A stretch of DNA of 64,000 nt. Source: Paenibacillus tuaregi (GTDB taxonomy: Bacteria > Bacillota > Bacilli > Paenibacillales > Paenibacillaceae). Under the pieces are notes generated by a model, which worked only from the letters and a program-made list of their open reading frames with translations, ran no database searches and had not been told where the DNA came from. Shown here piece by piece: positions 49,415 through 58,150 of this stretch (its first letter is position 1; each line of letters begins with the position of its first letter). A program made the translations under genes and the position numbers. The stretch is taken from NCBI RefSeq assembly GCF_900086655.1, contig NZ_LT575476.1, forward strand, positions 4,366,934 to 4,430,933. Reading direction: 5' to 3'.

Positions 49415-50818
49415 TTACAAATGTCCGGCAATCAGGCTGACCCGGGGCAGGATAGGAAGCCCTTCCGGCAGTGCAAGCACATGCTCCGGTACAGGGTGCG
49501 GAGTGCTGGCCTCAACTCCCCAGCTCTGGGCAGCATACGCAGTGACGAATTCCCTGCGGCTGCCCTGCTGAACCTGCATCCACCGCCCGTCCGCAAGGCG
49601 GTACACCGCCCCTTCCACGGCTTCCTCTCCCGAACTTGAACGTGTGCTGATCTCTTCCATTCTACGGCGGACCTCCGCTCCGGCAAGCGGCTCTGCCGTT
49701 CCAAGAAGACGAAGGTCAACCATGGACAAGAGAACCGGCTCCGGGAGCGGCAGCAATCCAAGCTGAGCATCATCGTCCAGAATCAAGTGCTTCCTGCCTT
49801 GTTCCAGCCACCAGCAGCGTCCTCCCGAATCGCGTACCCGGATATGGGCCGGGAAATAATCAGCAGTTTTTAATGTGAAATTAAGCCGTCCCTCAGCCTT
49901 AAGCAGTTGGAGCCGTTCGAACGAATTCCCCCACTTTTCCGCAAAAAACTGCCTGTTGCCTTCGTTCACTTCCCGGTATCCTTCAGCGCCAAGCGTTCTC
50001 ATCGTCATACTTCCTGTATGATGGATAAAAGTATCTCCGGCAATCAGAAGCGACCTCCCCAGATACCTGAGCCTAACCATAAGGTCATCATCTTCAAAGT
50101 TTCCAACCCGGTAGCCTTCATCAAAATACCCTGATCTCTCCCAGACTTCCCTCTTCATTAACAGGCAAAAGCCCGCAAGCCGTTCTGTGGTCTGCCAGCG
50201 GCCGGGATTACTTTGGTTATACGCCGCAGCGAACGGCCACATCTCGGAAACCTCCCGATAAGGCACTTCAATCTGCTGCTCTCCGCTGATATAATTCGTA
50301 ACCGGGCCAACCGCACCAACCTCCGGACTGCTCTCCAGACAGAGCAGCAAATTGCTCAGCCACCGCTCGGTTACCAGGGTATCATTGTTAAGCAGAACAA
50401 TCGTCCGGCCCTTGGACATCATTAGCCCGGTATTAACCGCCCTGGCGAAGCCTAAATTGGACTCGTGAAGTCCAATCCGGATGCTCCCCGCGCGGCTGCG
50501 CAGCGCCTTCACCGTCCCATCCGTTGAGCCATTGTCCACAACAATGATCTCAAAGGGATGTGTTGTATGAGCCTCGATGCTGTCAATACATTTCATCAGC
50601 AGTTCCCTGCCGTTATATGTGGGGATGATGATACTGGTTCCTTCAAAAGCCTTGCCGAAATCCTCAATCCCAGCCTGCACTCCCTGTGTATACCCCGCCT
50701 TATACCCCTGGCTGTACCTTTCGCGTCCGTGCCGGCCTGAGGCAGGGCCCGGCAGCCTTGTGTCTGCTCTTCTTCTACGGCCCGTTTTAAACCGGGCCTT
50801 CTTCCTGACAACCGGCAT
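49415..50818 (-). CDS. Glycosyltransferase family 2 with Arg-rich/G-Y N-terminal module
   Basis: A 467-residue protein. Residues 1-30 are Arg/Lys-rich (VRKKARFKTGRRRRADTR), residues 34-58 carry the G-Y repeat (RYSQGYKAGYTQGVQAGIED). The GT2 domain begins at 61 with SIIIPTYNGRELLMKCID, IIVVDNGSTDGT, LLNNDTLVTERWL and EDDDLMVRLRYLGR. A C-terminal domain of about 150 residues (from YFPAHIRVRDSGG) is not recognised. The catalytic part is a paralogue of the bare GT2 at 53834-54574, which lacks both extensions. ATG 50818 has GGAGGTGG upstream; a long frame before it is not translated. Confidence 0.85.
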   Translation of the reverse strand: MPVVRKKARFKTGRRRRADTRLPGPASGRHGRERYSQGYKAGYTQGVQAGIEDFGKAFEGTSIIIPTYNGRELLMKCIDSIEAHTTHPFEIIVVDNGSTDGTVKALRSRAGSIRIGLHESNLGFARAVNTGLMMSKGRTIVLLNNDTLVTERWLSNLLLCLESSPEVGAVGPVTNYISGEQQIEVPYREVSEMWPFAAAYNQSNPGRWQTTERLAGFCLLMKREVWERSGYFDEGYRVGNFEDDDLMVRLRYLGRSLLIAGDTFIHHTGSMTMRTLGAEGYREVNEGNRQFFAEKWGNSFERLQLLKAEGRLNFTLKTADYFPAHIRVRDSGGRCWWLEQGRKHLILDDDAQLGLLPLPEPVLLSMVDLRLLGTAEPLAGAEVRRRMEEISTRSSSGEEAVEGAVYRLADGRWMQVQQGSRREFVTAYAAQSWGVEASTPHPVPEHVLALPEGLPILPRVSLIAGHL

Positions 50819-50831
50819 GATTGCCACCTCC

Positions 50832-52019
50832 TTACGGCAGGCCCAGCTGGACCTCCCCGTTCTCAAGCTTATTGGCCAAATGCCCGAAGTCCACAGCTGC
50901 CACACCGAGCTCTTGAGCGATGATCGGGCAGAGGATCACCGCGGCAATTCCAGCGGCTACCAGAGCGATATCAAATGAACCCCGCAGCTCCCGGATTCGG
51001 TTCATAACGCTGTCGGTGTCCGCAGCCCCATTCACCTCGCCCACACAGCCGCTCACCTGAACCCCGTTTATCGCAAGAACCTGAGCCAGCCCGGCAGCCT
51101 TGTTTCCGACAATAAGCACGCGGCGGCCTTGAAGAACTCTCATCAGATATCCCTGCTCGTTCAGGGCGTAGTTGATGGTTGAGGAGGTGAGCCTGAGCGA
51201 ACGGTAGTCAATCCCATAATGGCGCAGCACTGGAAACAGCAGGCCCTGGTAATTAGGATGACGGGATTCCGGAATCCCGATCAGGTCTGCCGCCAGAAGG
51301 GATGCGGCAATACGATCCCTCACCGGGTGATCAGGCAGCTGAACGCCCGCATAAGTGAGGAATGGGCCTCTGGCCCGTGCCTCCTCTACCGTCAGGACGG
51401 TATCATGGGCGAGTGTAAGCAGCTCGCCGTCTCCAAGCCGGACCAGAGAGAATGGACGCCCCAGGCTTAGGGCATCCATAAGCAGCCCGCTAACCGCTGA
51501 CGGGGACAGCAGCGGCATCAGGCTCAAGACATGCTGCCGGAAGCCCGCCTCGATTAAATGGTCGGCCGTTAGCTCAGGCAGAACATAATAAGGAGGGATA
51601 AGCCTGCTCACCCGGCCCTCCCCACCTTCATACAGCCCCTGCCAATAGCCTTCCGTGAAAGCTTCCTGCCGGATTAGCGTTTCCGCTTCCCCCGCCAGCG
51701 GATATACTCCGGCAGGAGCCGGATTGGCATTGCCGGAGGAGGGAATCCGGGGTCCTGGGCTCGCCGAGATGGGGGGCATGCCTCCCATCTCGGCCGTGTG
51801 ACCGGCCAATGGCGCCCCTCCTCTGCTTCCCGTTCCTGCCGGACCTTTATGCATCGGTGGCGAAGCTCCCCTGCGGATACGGGAGCCCCTCCGTTTCCGG
51901 AGTCGTGTCCTCCATCTCCGGGCCTTGCGGAGGCCCCATGCACGCCTAGCCAGCCTACGGGACCTTCCCGGAATTTTGAAGGAACGCGCACGCTTAAGAC
52001 TTCTTCTTCCTCGTCTCAA
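50832..52019 (-). CDS. GT-D fold glycosyltransferase with Arg-rich N-terminus
   Basis: A 395-residue protein. Residues 1-52 are extremely Arg-rich (LKRARSFKIPGRSRRLARRA, WRTRLRKRRGSRIRRG), 55-110 are a Pro/Gly/Ala linker, and 119-136 carry FTEGYWQGLYEGGEGR. The C-terminal ~200 residues have the GT-D (DUF1792-like) signature RLGDGE at 194-199 with LRHYGIDYRSLRLTSSTI and VLIVGNKAAGLAQVL, known from a streptococcal adhesin glycosylation enzyme that transfers glucose. TTG start with GGAGGT six bases upstream. Confidence 0.8.
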   Translation of the reverse strand: MRRGRRSLKRARSFKIPGRSRRLARRAWGLRKARRWRTRLRKRRGSRIRRGASPPMHKGPAGTGSRGGAPLAGHTAEMGGMPPISASPGPRIPSSGNANPAPAGVYPLAGEAETLIRQEAFTEGYWQGLYEGGEGRVSRLIPPYYVLPELTADHLIEAGFRQHVLSLMPLLSPSAVSGLLMDALSLGRPFSLVRLGDGELLTLAHDTVLTVEEARARGPFLTYAGVQLPDHPVRDRIAASLLAADLIGIPESRHPNYQGLLFPVLRHYGIDYRSLRLTSSTINYALNEQGYLMRVLQGRRVLIVGNKAAGLAQVLAINGVQVSGCVGEVNGAADTDSVMNRIRELRGSFDIALVAAGIAAVILCPIIAQELGVAAVDFGHLANKLENGEVQLGLP

Positions 52020-52057
52020 TTCAGCACCTCCGCTCCCGAAGGATACGTTCCTTCACA

Positions 52058-53047
52058 TTATAAAGAGCTCCTGTACTCTCCGCTCTGAATCCTTCTCAGC
52101 CATTCATCCGCCTGAACATACCAGGCGACCGTGCTTCCAAGCCCCTCGGTTAAATGGATTTCCGGCTTCCAGCCGAGAGCCGCCCCGATCTTGGACGGAT
52201 CGATAGCATACCGCTGGTCATGGCCCAGGCGGTCCGGGACGAATTCAAGCAGACTGTGAGGCTTGTCAAGCAGGTCGAGAATCCGGGCAGCCAGCTTCAG
52301 ATTGCTCAGCTCATTGTGGCCGCCAATATTATAGACTTCTCCCGCTTGCCCCTGACGCAGCGCCAAATCCACCGCCCGGCAGTGGTCTGTCACATGAAGC
52401 CAGTCCCGGACATTGCTTCCATCTCCATATATTGGAATCGGCTGGTTCTGAAGCGCCCTCGAGATGATGGTGGGAATCAGCTTCTCCGGGAACTGCCGGG
52501 GACCATAGTTGTTCGAGCAGCGAGTAATCACAGCCGGGAATCCGTACGTATGGTAATAGGAACGTACTAACAGATCGGAGCCGGCTTTGCTGGCCGCGTA
52601 GGGGCTGTTAGGAGCAAGGGGCGTCTCTTCCGTGAAATACCCCTCTTCCCCCAGCGAGCCGTATACCTCGTCCGTCGACACATGCACGAATTTCTTCACA
52701 CCCCTGCGGCGTGATTCCTCCAGCAGGTTCAAGGTTCCGAGCACATTGGTCTGGGCGAAGAGCCCCGGGCTTTGAATGCTCCGGTCCACATGGGACTCTG
52801 CCGCAAAGTGAACCACCCCGTCAATTTCATCCTCGAAAGCCTTCCGGATTTCTTCGGGCGATCGTATGTCCCCTCTGACCCAGCGGTAGTGAGGGTGATC
52901 CCGGAAAGACAGGGTGTTATCCGGGTTACCGGCATAAGTTGCCGCATCGAGATTCACGATATGAAGAGAGGGGTACCTCTCAAGCATGTACTCAATAAAA
53001 TGGCTTCCAATAAACCCGAGCCCTCCCGTAACCAGCAGGCGGATCAT
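52058..53047 (-). CDS. rmlB: dTDP-glucose 4,6-dehydratase
   Basis: A 329-residue extended SDR: VTGGLGFIGSHFIEYML (NAD site), HFAAESHVDRSIQ, VHVSTDEVYGSL, YAASKAGSDLLVRSYYHTYG (active-site Tyr-Lys) and TRCSNNYGPRQFPEKLIP. It makes dTDP-4-keto-6-deoxyglucose from dTDP-glucose. Coupled to rmlA by a four-base overlap. The B. subtilis counterparts in the spore polysaccharide operon are SpsJ and SpsI. No RmlC-type epimerase is present in the window, so the final dTDP sugar is open. Confidence 0.93.
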   Translation of the reverse strand: MIRLLVTGGLGFIGSHFIEYMLERYPSLHIVNLDAATYAGNPDNTLSFRDHPHYRWVRGDIRSPEEIRKAFEDEIDGVVHFAAESHVDRSIQSPGLFAQTNVLGTLNLLEESRRRGVKKFVHVSTDEVYGSLGEEGYFTEETPLAPNSPYAASKAGSDLLVRSYYHTYGFPAVITRCSNNYGPRQFPEKLIPTIISRALQNQPIPIYGDGSNVRDWLHVTDHCRAVDLALRQGQAGEVYNIGGHNELSNLKLAARILDLLDKPHSLLEFVPDRLGHDQRYAIDPSKIGAALGWKPEIHLTEGLGSTVAWYVQADEWLRRIQSGEYRSSL

Positions 53048-53775
53048 GGCAGTTCCCCCTTCATCTGCTGATGGGCCTCTTCCAGGGATTCAAACGTCCC
53101 GGCATCTCCCCACCACTTTTGCAGAACATTATATTCCAGCCTGCCTTGGGAGGCATATACATTGTTCACGTCCGTGATCTCCAGCTCTCCGCGGCTGGAA
53201 GGGGTTATTCCTCCAATGATGTCGAAGACCTCGTCATCATACATATAGATTCCTGTAACACAATATTCGGACTTCGGCTGTTCAGGCTTCTCTTCAATAT
53301 AGGCGATCAGTGCGTTATTCTTCTCATCAAAAACGGGCACTCCATATCTTCTTGGATCATCTACAGGTTTGAGCAGCACCCTGGCACTGCCGGAAGGCTG
53401 CTTCATGAACTCGCGCACATAAGGACCGAGATCATCAAGGAACAGATTATCGCCAAGCAGAACCACAAACCGTTCCCCGGGAGCAATATAATTCTTTGCC
53501 AATTCCAGCGCTTCGGCGATGCCGCCCGCATTTTCCTGTATTTTATAAGTCAGACTGACCCCCAGAGCTTCTCCGCCCCCAAGGTAGTCAGTATATAGGC
53601 CCGCCGACTGCTTCCCAATCACGATGAGAATATCGGTGATGCCTGCCTGGCGGAGGCGCTCAATAGCGTAGCTCACCATGGGTTGCTTCCCGACGGGGAG
53701 CAGATGCTTGTTGATGAGACGGGTTAATGGATGCAGTCTCGTCCCTGTCCCTCCCGCCAATATCACACCTTTCAT
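53044..53775 (-). CDS. rmlA: Glucose-1-phosphate thymidylyltransferase
   Basis: A 243-residue nucleotidyltransferase: GVILAGGTGTRLHPLTRLIN, KHLLPVGKQPMVSYAIERL, FVVLLGDNLFLDD, YIEEKPEQPKSEYCVTGIYM and GELEITDVNNVY match the short RmlA/SpsI form. It makes dTDP-glucose from glucose-1-P and dTTP. TAAGGAGGAG lies upstream of the ATG. A 58 bp gap with a TGAAGCTTCA palindrome separates it from the GT2 genes and may hold a promoter. Confidence 0.93.
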   Translation of the reverse strand: MKGVILAGGTGTRLHPLTRLINKHLLPVGKQPMVSYAIERLRQAGITDILIVIGKQSAGLYTDYLGGGEALGVSLTYKIQENAGGIAEALELAKNYIAPGERFVVLLGDNLFLDDLGPYVREFMKQPSGSARVLLKPVDDPRRYGVPVFDEKNNALIAYIEEKPEQPKSEYCVTGIYMYDDEVFDIIGGITPSSRGELEITDVNNVYASQGRLEYNVLQKWWGDAGTFESLEEAHQQMKGELP

Positions 53776-53833
53776 GGACTCTCCTCCTTAACCGCTTATC
53801 AATTTATTTATAATGAAGCTTCAAAAATAAAAT

Positions 53834-54574
53834 TTAAAGAAACGCGTGAGGATCTACTCCCCATTTCTCCATGAATAACTGTCTTCCTCTGCTAACCATA
53901 GCGTCCCACCCGTTAGGATGACCAGCCTTAAAGCTGGCGCTGCCTTCATGGTGAATAAATGTATCTTTGCATATCAGCAGGCGGTACCCATAAGCGCGCG
54001 CTCTGTAGCAGTAGTCATCGTCCTCGAAATGGCCTGGACTAAACCGCTCATCCAAGAACCCTACGTCCTGCAGGACTTTACGTTTAAAGAGGAGGCACAG
54101 ACCAACAATTCGCCGGGTCTCCTCCCACTTTGACGGGTCCGGTTGATTCCAGGCAGCAGCAAAGCATTCATATTCCTCACGGCTGCTGTAGCTGGTCTCC
54201 ACCTGCTGTCTTCCGCTGGCATAATTGGTGACCGGGCCGACCATCCCCACATCCCCGCTGCTGTGAAGCGCCGCAAGCAGATTCGTCAGCCATCCCCGGC
54301 TAGCGAGACAATCATTGTTAAGCAGCATCAGATGATCACCGCCGGCAATAGACAGCCCTTTGTTGCAGGCGGCGGGAAATCCGGCGTTTGACGGCATCGA
54401 GATCAAAATCAGCTTTTCCCGAACACAGTACTCGGCTGTGCCGTCAACCGACCCATTGTCAACCACTATGATCTCATAAGGAGCCGGGGTATGCTTCCGA
54501 ATCGATTCCACACATGGAGCAAGCAAATGCAGTCCGTTATACGTAGGTATGATAATACTGGTCATTCCCGTCAT
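53834..54574 (-). CDS. Glycosyltransferase family 2
   Basis: A 246-residue GT-A enzyme: TSIIIPTYNGLHLLAPCVES, IIVVDNGSVDGTAEY, LLNNDCLASRGW, VGPVTNYASGRQQVE and HFEDDDYCYRARAYGYRLL. It is a close paralogue of the catalytic domain of 49415-50818 (VGPVTNYISGEQQIE there) but has no Arg-rich or C-terminal extension. Overlaps the upstream GT2 gene by four bases. Confidence 0.87.
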   Translation of the reverse strand: MTGMTSIIIPTYNGLHLLAPCVESIRKHTPAPYEIIVVDNGSVDGTAEYCVREKLILISMPSNAGFPAACNKGLSIAGGDHLMLLNNDCLASRGWLTNLLAALHSSGDVGMVGPVTNYASGRQQVETSYSSREEYECFAAAWNQPDPSKWEETRRIVGLCLLFKRKVLQDVGFLDERFSPGHFEDDDYCYRARAYGYRLLICKDTFIHHEGSASFKAGHPNGWDAMVSRGRQLFMEKWGVDPHAFL

Positions 54575-55707
54575 CCTGAATTCCTCGCTTTAGCTAATTC
54601 GGCTCTCGGCTGGGAGGTTAGCCCAAGCCTGACCCCACTTCGTTTCATGGCCTCGCCCAGCGCTTCAATGTGATCGCCCAGAATAAGTTTGCCAACGGCG
54701 TTGCCTTCCCCGGTATTTCCTTTTCGGATGCGGTTGCTCTTGATGACATTGATCTTGGCGACAGTGGATATCTTAAGTCCGGACAGGACCGCCAGAGCCA
54801 ACGCCTTTGGGGGAACGGCCAGTGCAGCAGTTCCTAACATGGTGATCGCCCTCCTGGAGAGAGCATGGGGAATTGCGGTTAACGAATTGCTCTTCAGATC
54901 AGGTCTGCCAAGAACAAGATTGAGAAAGGCTTTGCTCCGGGTCACGCTATCCTGCCCTTGAAAAGCGGGCAGCCAAGAGGAAATATCGTTCAGTGCCACG
55001 TCTGTTCCCTTATCCACAGCGTAGAGGAAAGCCCCAAGCTGCTCTGCCGGTACAACCAAATCTCCATCCATGAATAGCAAAATGTCCCCTACGGCAGCTG
55101 CCGCGCCAATCGCCCGGCCCACATCATGCCCCAGCCGTTCGGGATAATGCAGGAGTGTGACGTTCTTGTGCTTGCGCGCCTCCGCAAAGCTTCGATCTGT
55201 ACAACCATTCAAGACAACAATAATCTCCCTGAAGGGGAGCTTCTCCAATTCTGCCAGAACGGCCGATACCGTCTTCTCCTCATCGCATACGGTCACTATC
55301 GCTGAAGCGCTTTTGTCCAGAAGAAGTGGAATGACAGAACCGGCTGTGCCGGGTACGGCGGAATAGCCTTTGTTATAGGCATTTGCGCTGGCCCATAATC
55401 CGGACAGGGACTGTCCTCCACGCCCAAATTGCCTGTGCCAGTCCCGAAAACTCGTGATCAGATGTTCCCTGGTCCGCTGATCCTCCTGAACCGCGGCAGC
55501 CTGTGCCATCCCCGCCTGATAAGCAGTACGCTCTAGAAGGGAAATGGAGCTTTTGGCTGCAAGCCTCCTCCGTTTGCGTCTAATAGCAGATCTAGACTTG
55601 AAACGCATTGCTCTGTGACGGACTCTTCTGCCTCTTGCCTGCCGCAGCCTCCTGCGGCTTGTTCTCCTGGGCGCCCCCTTCATTCTCGTTCTTGTTCCCG
55701 TTCTCAT
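54571..55707 (-). CDS. Glycosyltransferase family 2 with Arg-rich N-terminus
   Basis: A 378-residue protein. Residues 1-52 are Arg-rich (RTSRRRLRQARGRRVRHRA, KSRSAIRRKRRRLAAK), then AYQAGMAQAAAV, a weak version of the G-Y element. The GT2 domain starts near 132: SAIVTVCDEEKTVSAVLAEL, IIVVLNGCTDRS, YPERLGHDVGRAIGA and LLFMDGDLVVP (DxD as DGD). The C-terminal half shares TAIPHALSRRA with the neighbouring gene, so the two are tandem paralogues. Four-base overlaps with both neighbours show a coupled three-gene block. Confidence 0.85.
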   Translation of the reverse strand: MRTGTRTRMKGAPRRTSRRRLRQARGRRVRHRAMRFKSRSAIRRKRRRLAAKSSISLLERTAYQAGMAQAAAVQEDQRTREHLITSFRDWHRQFGRGGQSLSGLWASANAYNKGYSAVPGTAGSVIPLLLDKSASAIVTVCDEEKTVSAVLAELEKLPFREIIVVLNGCTDRSFAEARKHKNVTLLHYPERLGHDVGRAIGAAAAVGDILLFMDGDLVVPAEQLGAFLYAVDKGTDVALNDISSWLPAFQGQDSVTRSKAFLNLVLGRPDLKSNSLTAIPHALSRRAITMLGTAALAVPPKALALAVLSGLKISTVAKINVIKSNRIRKGNTGEGNAVGKLILGDHIEALGEAMKRSGVRLGLTSQPRAELAKARNSG

Positions 55708-56540
55708 GATCTTAACCTCCCGCGCTGCCGGGAAAGATCAGTATAACCGGCCCTCGGACCCAGCTTGTCAATCAGCCAGCGCACCGCCTCAAGATGATCT
55801 CCCGTGACCAGGGAGCTCAGAGGGTCCGAACCGCGGACCTTGCCTCTCCGGGCATTTAGCTGACCAACAGGGACCGAATATACAGGCTTAACGACAAGAC
55901 CCATACTTACCGCCATGGCATGGGCGAGCGGCGGAATCTCCAAAGCCGCGAAGCCGATGATCTCCAGCGCTCGCCTGCTCAGGGCATGGGGAACCGCAGT
56001 CATTGATGCCCCCCTCAGGTCCGGCCGTGCCAGAATTGCGTTCAATGTATATTTCGCCAGAACAACGGGATGTGGTTCCTTTCGTTCCACAGGCCCGCTG
56101 TAATCATTTAGAGCAATATCCGCCCCATCGGATGCGACCGCTTCGACAAAGGGCTTGAGATGGCGGCTTGCAATCACCATATCCGCATCTATGAATAGCA
56201 GTACCTTTCCCTTGGCGGCCTCCGCCCCAATCCGCCTTCCCACATCATGACCCAGAGGATATGGATAGGTGAGCACACGGGCACCCCGCTTCAGGGCGAT
56301 TTCGGAGGTTCTGTCCACCGAACCATTCACCACCACGATCACTTCGCTGCTCGGATGCACCCGGCCTGCCTCACGCAGTACCCCCTCCATAGTCCGCTGT
56401 TCATTCATCGCCGGGATGATGACGGATACCAGGGGATCCGGATCATTGAACAGCTTCCATCTACCGGGGGCTTTGGATGAGGATGAGGCACGCGGCCTGT
56501 GGGAACTCCGGTACCAGGCTCTCTTGCGCCTAATCTCCAT
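55704..56540 (-). CDS. Glycosyltransferase family 2
   Basis: A 278-residue GT2 with a short basic N-terminus (IRRKRAWYRSSHRPRASSS). Motifs: LVSVIIPAMNEQRTMEGVL, VIVVVNGSVDRTSE, YPYPLGHDVGRRIGA and LLFIDADMVIA (DxD). The region TAVPHALSRRALEIIGFAAL aligns with the downstream paralogue. ATG 56540 lies eight bases after GGAGGT; earlier in-frame ATGs are too close to it or lack a site. It is the first gene of the coupled GT2 block. Confidence 0.85.
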   Translation of the reverse strand: MEIRRKRAWYRSSHRPRASSSSKAPGRWKLFNDPDPLVSVIIPAMNEQRTMEGVLREAGRVHPSSEVIVVVNGSVDRTSEIALKRGARVLTYPYPLGHDVGRRIGAEAAKGKVLLFIDADMVIASRHLKPFVEAVASDGADIALNDYSGPVERKEPHPVVLAKYTLNAILARPDLRGASMTAVPHALSRRALEIIGFAALEIPPLAHAMAVSMGLVVKPVYSVPVGQLNARRGKVRGSDPLSSLVTGDHLEAVRWLIDKLGPRAGYTDLSRQRGRLRS

Positions 56541-56698
56541 GGTCATACACCTCCCTTTTGACCGAAATGTCCCATACAATAGCTTATGTCTGACCGGACA
56601 CCTTGTAACGGCAAACGTACAATTGCCAAAGATGACATTACGTTGCTTCCCCCGGCAGTAGTCTAACCGGGCTTGTCCGGCTTATATAAGGAATTGCT

Positions 56699-56742
56699 AA
56701 AAAGACTGATTCACCGCGCTTCCGTGAACGAATCAGCCTTTT
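56699..56742 (-). terminator. Terminator after the GT4 gene at the head of the cluster
   Basis: On the minus strand AAAAGGCTGATTC pairs with GAATCAGTCTTTTT across an 18-base loop. It separates the GT4 gene from the GT2 block. The rest of 56541-56698 shows no gene. Confidence 0.8.
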
Positions 56743-56789
56743 GCTTGCACCTTATCACATTTCAAACCCAGACTTCGGGAACTTATCTG

Positions 56790-57968
56790 TTAGACACTCC
56801 ATCTCTGAACAGCCAGCGGCTGCTCCATGCTCATCAGATTAGTCCAGCGCTCAGCGCAGTGCTGCCATCTGAACGTGCTGCGGGCCAGCTCTCTCCCCGC
56901 CAGACCAAGGCTTCTCTGAAGCTGACTGTCTTCCAAGATCCGGAGGACGGCTGACTCCAGCATTTCGTTCCCGCTGCCTTTGGGAAGCAGCAGTCCCGTC
57001 TGCTCATGTTGGATAATTTCAGGAATTCCTCCCACAGCGGAAGCCACTACAGGCACAGCCGATGCCATAGCCTCCAGATTTACCAGTCCAAAAGCTTCAT
57101 CCTCCAGAGACGGAACCAGCACCACATCCGCCAAATTATATAAATCCGCCACCTGCGGGTAGGGCACAAACGGGAGAAAAGCCGTATGGTGCTCCATCTG
57201 CCCGGCGAGTTTTCTTAAACTTCTGACATAGGCGGTATCCCGGTTTACCCCATAGAAGGCACTCCCCACAATAACCGCCAAGGCATCCTTCTCCTTAGAT
57301 ACAATCCCGGGAAGGGCCTCCAGCAGCCGGTGAACCCCTTTGCCATGTATGAGCCGTCCTACAAAAAGGATAATTTTCCGGTTCCGCCAACCATAATCGG
57401 CAAGTCTCGCCCGCCGGACCGCCTCCCCTGCCGGAGTCCAGCGCGGAGTAAAATCCTCCAGGCTCACACCAAGCGGATTCACGTAAATCGGTGTTCTCAG
57501 CTTGGGGAACCTGCGAAGCACATCGTCCCGCAAATAGGCGCTGTTCACGATCAGTCCATCCACACTGCTGAGCATAACCTCAGCTTTAGACTGAGGAAGA
57601 CAGCAGGGGCTGATAAACGTTGTCGAATGAAGGGTCAGAAAGACCCGGATCTGTGGCAGGTGTCTCTTCAGTCCATAAGCCAGTGCCGGACGGTTATGCA
57701 CATCCGCCGTGTCAGGCATCCAGTTCTTGAGATGACGGAGGATGCCGGACAAATACGCAGATCCCCCTGGTATGCGGTAGCATGGCACACTGCCAAGAAA
57801 ATCCTTGGCCGGCAGATGGCCTGCCGATCTGCCAAACACGCGCACATCAAGTCCCTCGGGGACCAGGGACATTGTTTTTTCGATGACGCGTTCCACGGAA
57901 CTGCTGCGTCCCGAGGGAATGACAAATACGCCCGGTGTAACCACAGCCACCTTTTGCTGAACTGACAA
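56790..57968 (-). CDS. Glycosyltransferase family 4 (CotSA-like)
   Basis: A 392-residue GT-B enzyme: VAVVTPGVFVIPSGRSSSVE at the N-terminus, FLTLHSTTFISPCCL, the donor-site RKIILFVGRLIHGKGVHRLL and LVPSLEDEAFGLVNLEAMAS. It resembles the spore coat glycosyltransferases of the CotSA kind. TTG start at 57968 with GGGAGGGAG upstream. A sigma-K-like promoter lies 37-63 bases upstream, and the YheC/D-like gene is divergent, so both are probably expressed late in the mother cell. Confidence 0.87.
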   Translation of the reverse strand: MSVQQKVAVVTPGVFVIPSGRSSSVERVIEKTMSLVPEGLDVRVFGRSAGHLPAKDFLGSVPCYRIPGGSAYLSGILRHLKNWMPDTADVHNRPALAYGLKRHLPQIRVFLTLHSTTFISPCCLPQSKAEVMLSSVDGLIVNSAYLRDDVLRRFPKLRTPIYVNPLGVSLEDFTPRWTPAGEAVRRARLADYGWRNRKIILFVGRLIHGKGVHRLLEALPGIVSKEKDALAVIVGSAFYGVNRDTAYVRSLRKLAGQMEHHTAFLPFVPYPQVADLYNLADVVLVPSLEDEAFGLVNLEAMASAVPVVASAVGGIPEIIQHEQTGLLLPKGSGNEMLESAVLRILEDSQLQRSLGLAGRELARSTFRWQHCAERWTNLMSMEQPLAVQRWSV

Positions 57969-58004
57969 TTTGAACTCCCTCCCTTAATCCGGTCTGCACA
58001 CTCT

Positions 58005-58031
58005 TAATATATGGGAACTGCCTCAGGTGGT
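58005..58031 (-). promoter_or_regulatory. Sigma-K-like promoter of the CotSA-like gene
   Basis: -35 AC (58031-58030), 16-base spacer, -10 CATATATTA (58013-58005), a full match to CATAnnnTA. Confidence 0.5.
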
Positions 58032-58073
58032 GACAACGTCCCAAAACAGGCCGCTGCCGGGGAACAGTCGTCC

Positions 58074-58102
58074 ACTCCTTTTCTTCCAGAGTTCATAGAC
58101 TA
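58074..58102 (+). promoter_or_regulatory. Sigma-K-like promoter of the YheC/D-like gene
   Basis: AC at 58074-58075, an 18-base spacer (longer than usual), -10 CATAGACTA at 58094-58102. Confidence 0.35.
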
Positions 58103-58150
58103 AACAATAGATGCGGAAGTCTAGGGGAGCCGAGAGGAGGAGAACCGGGT

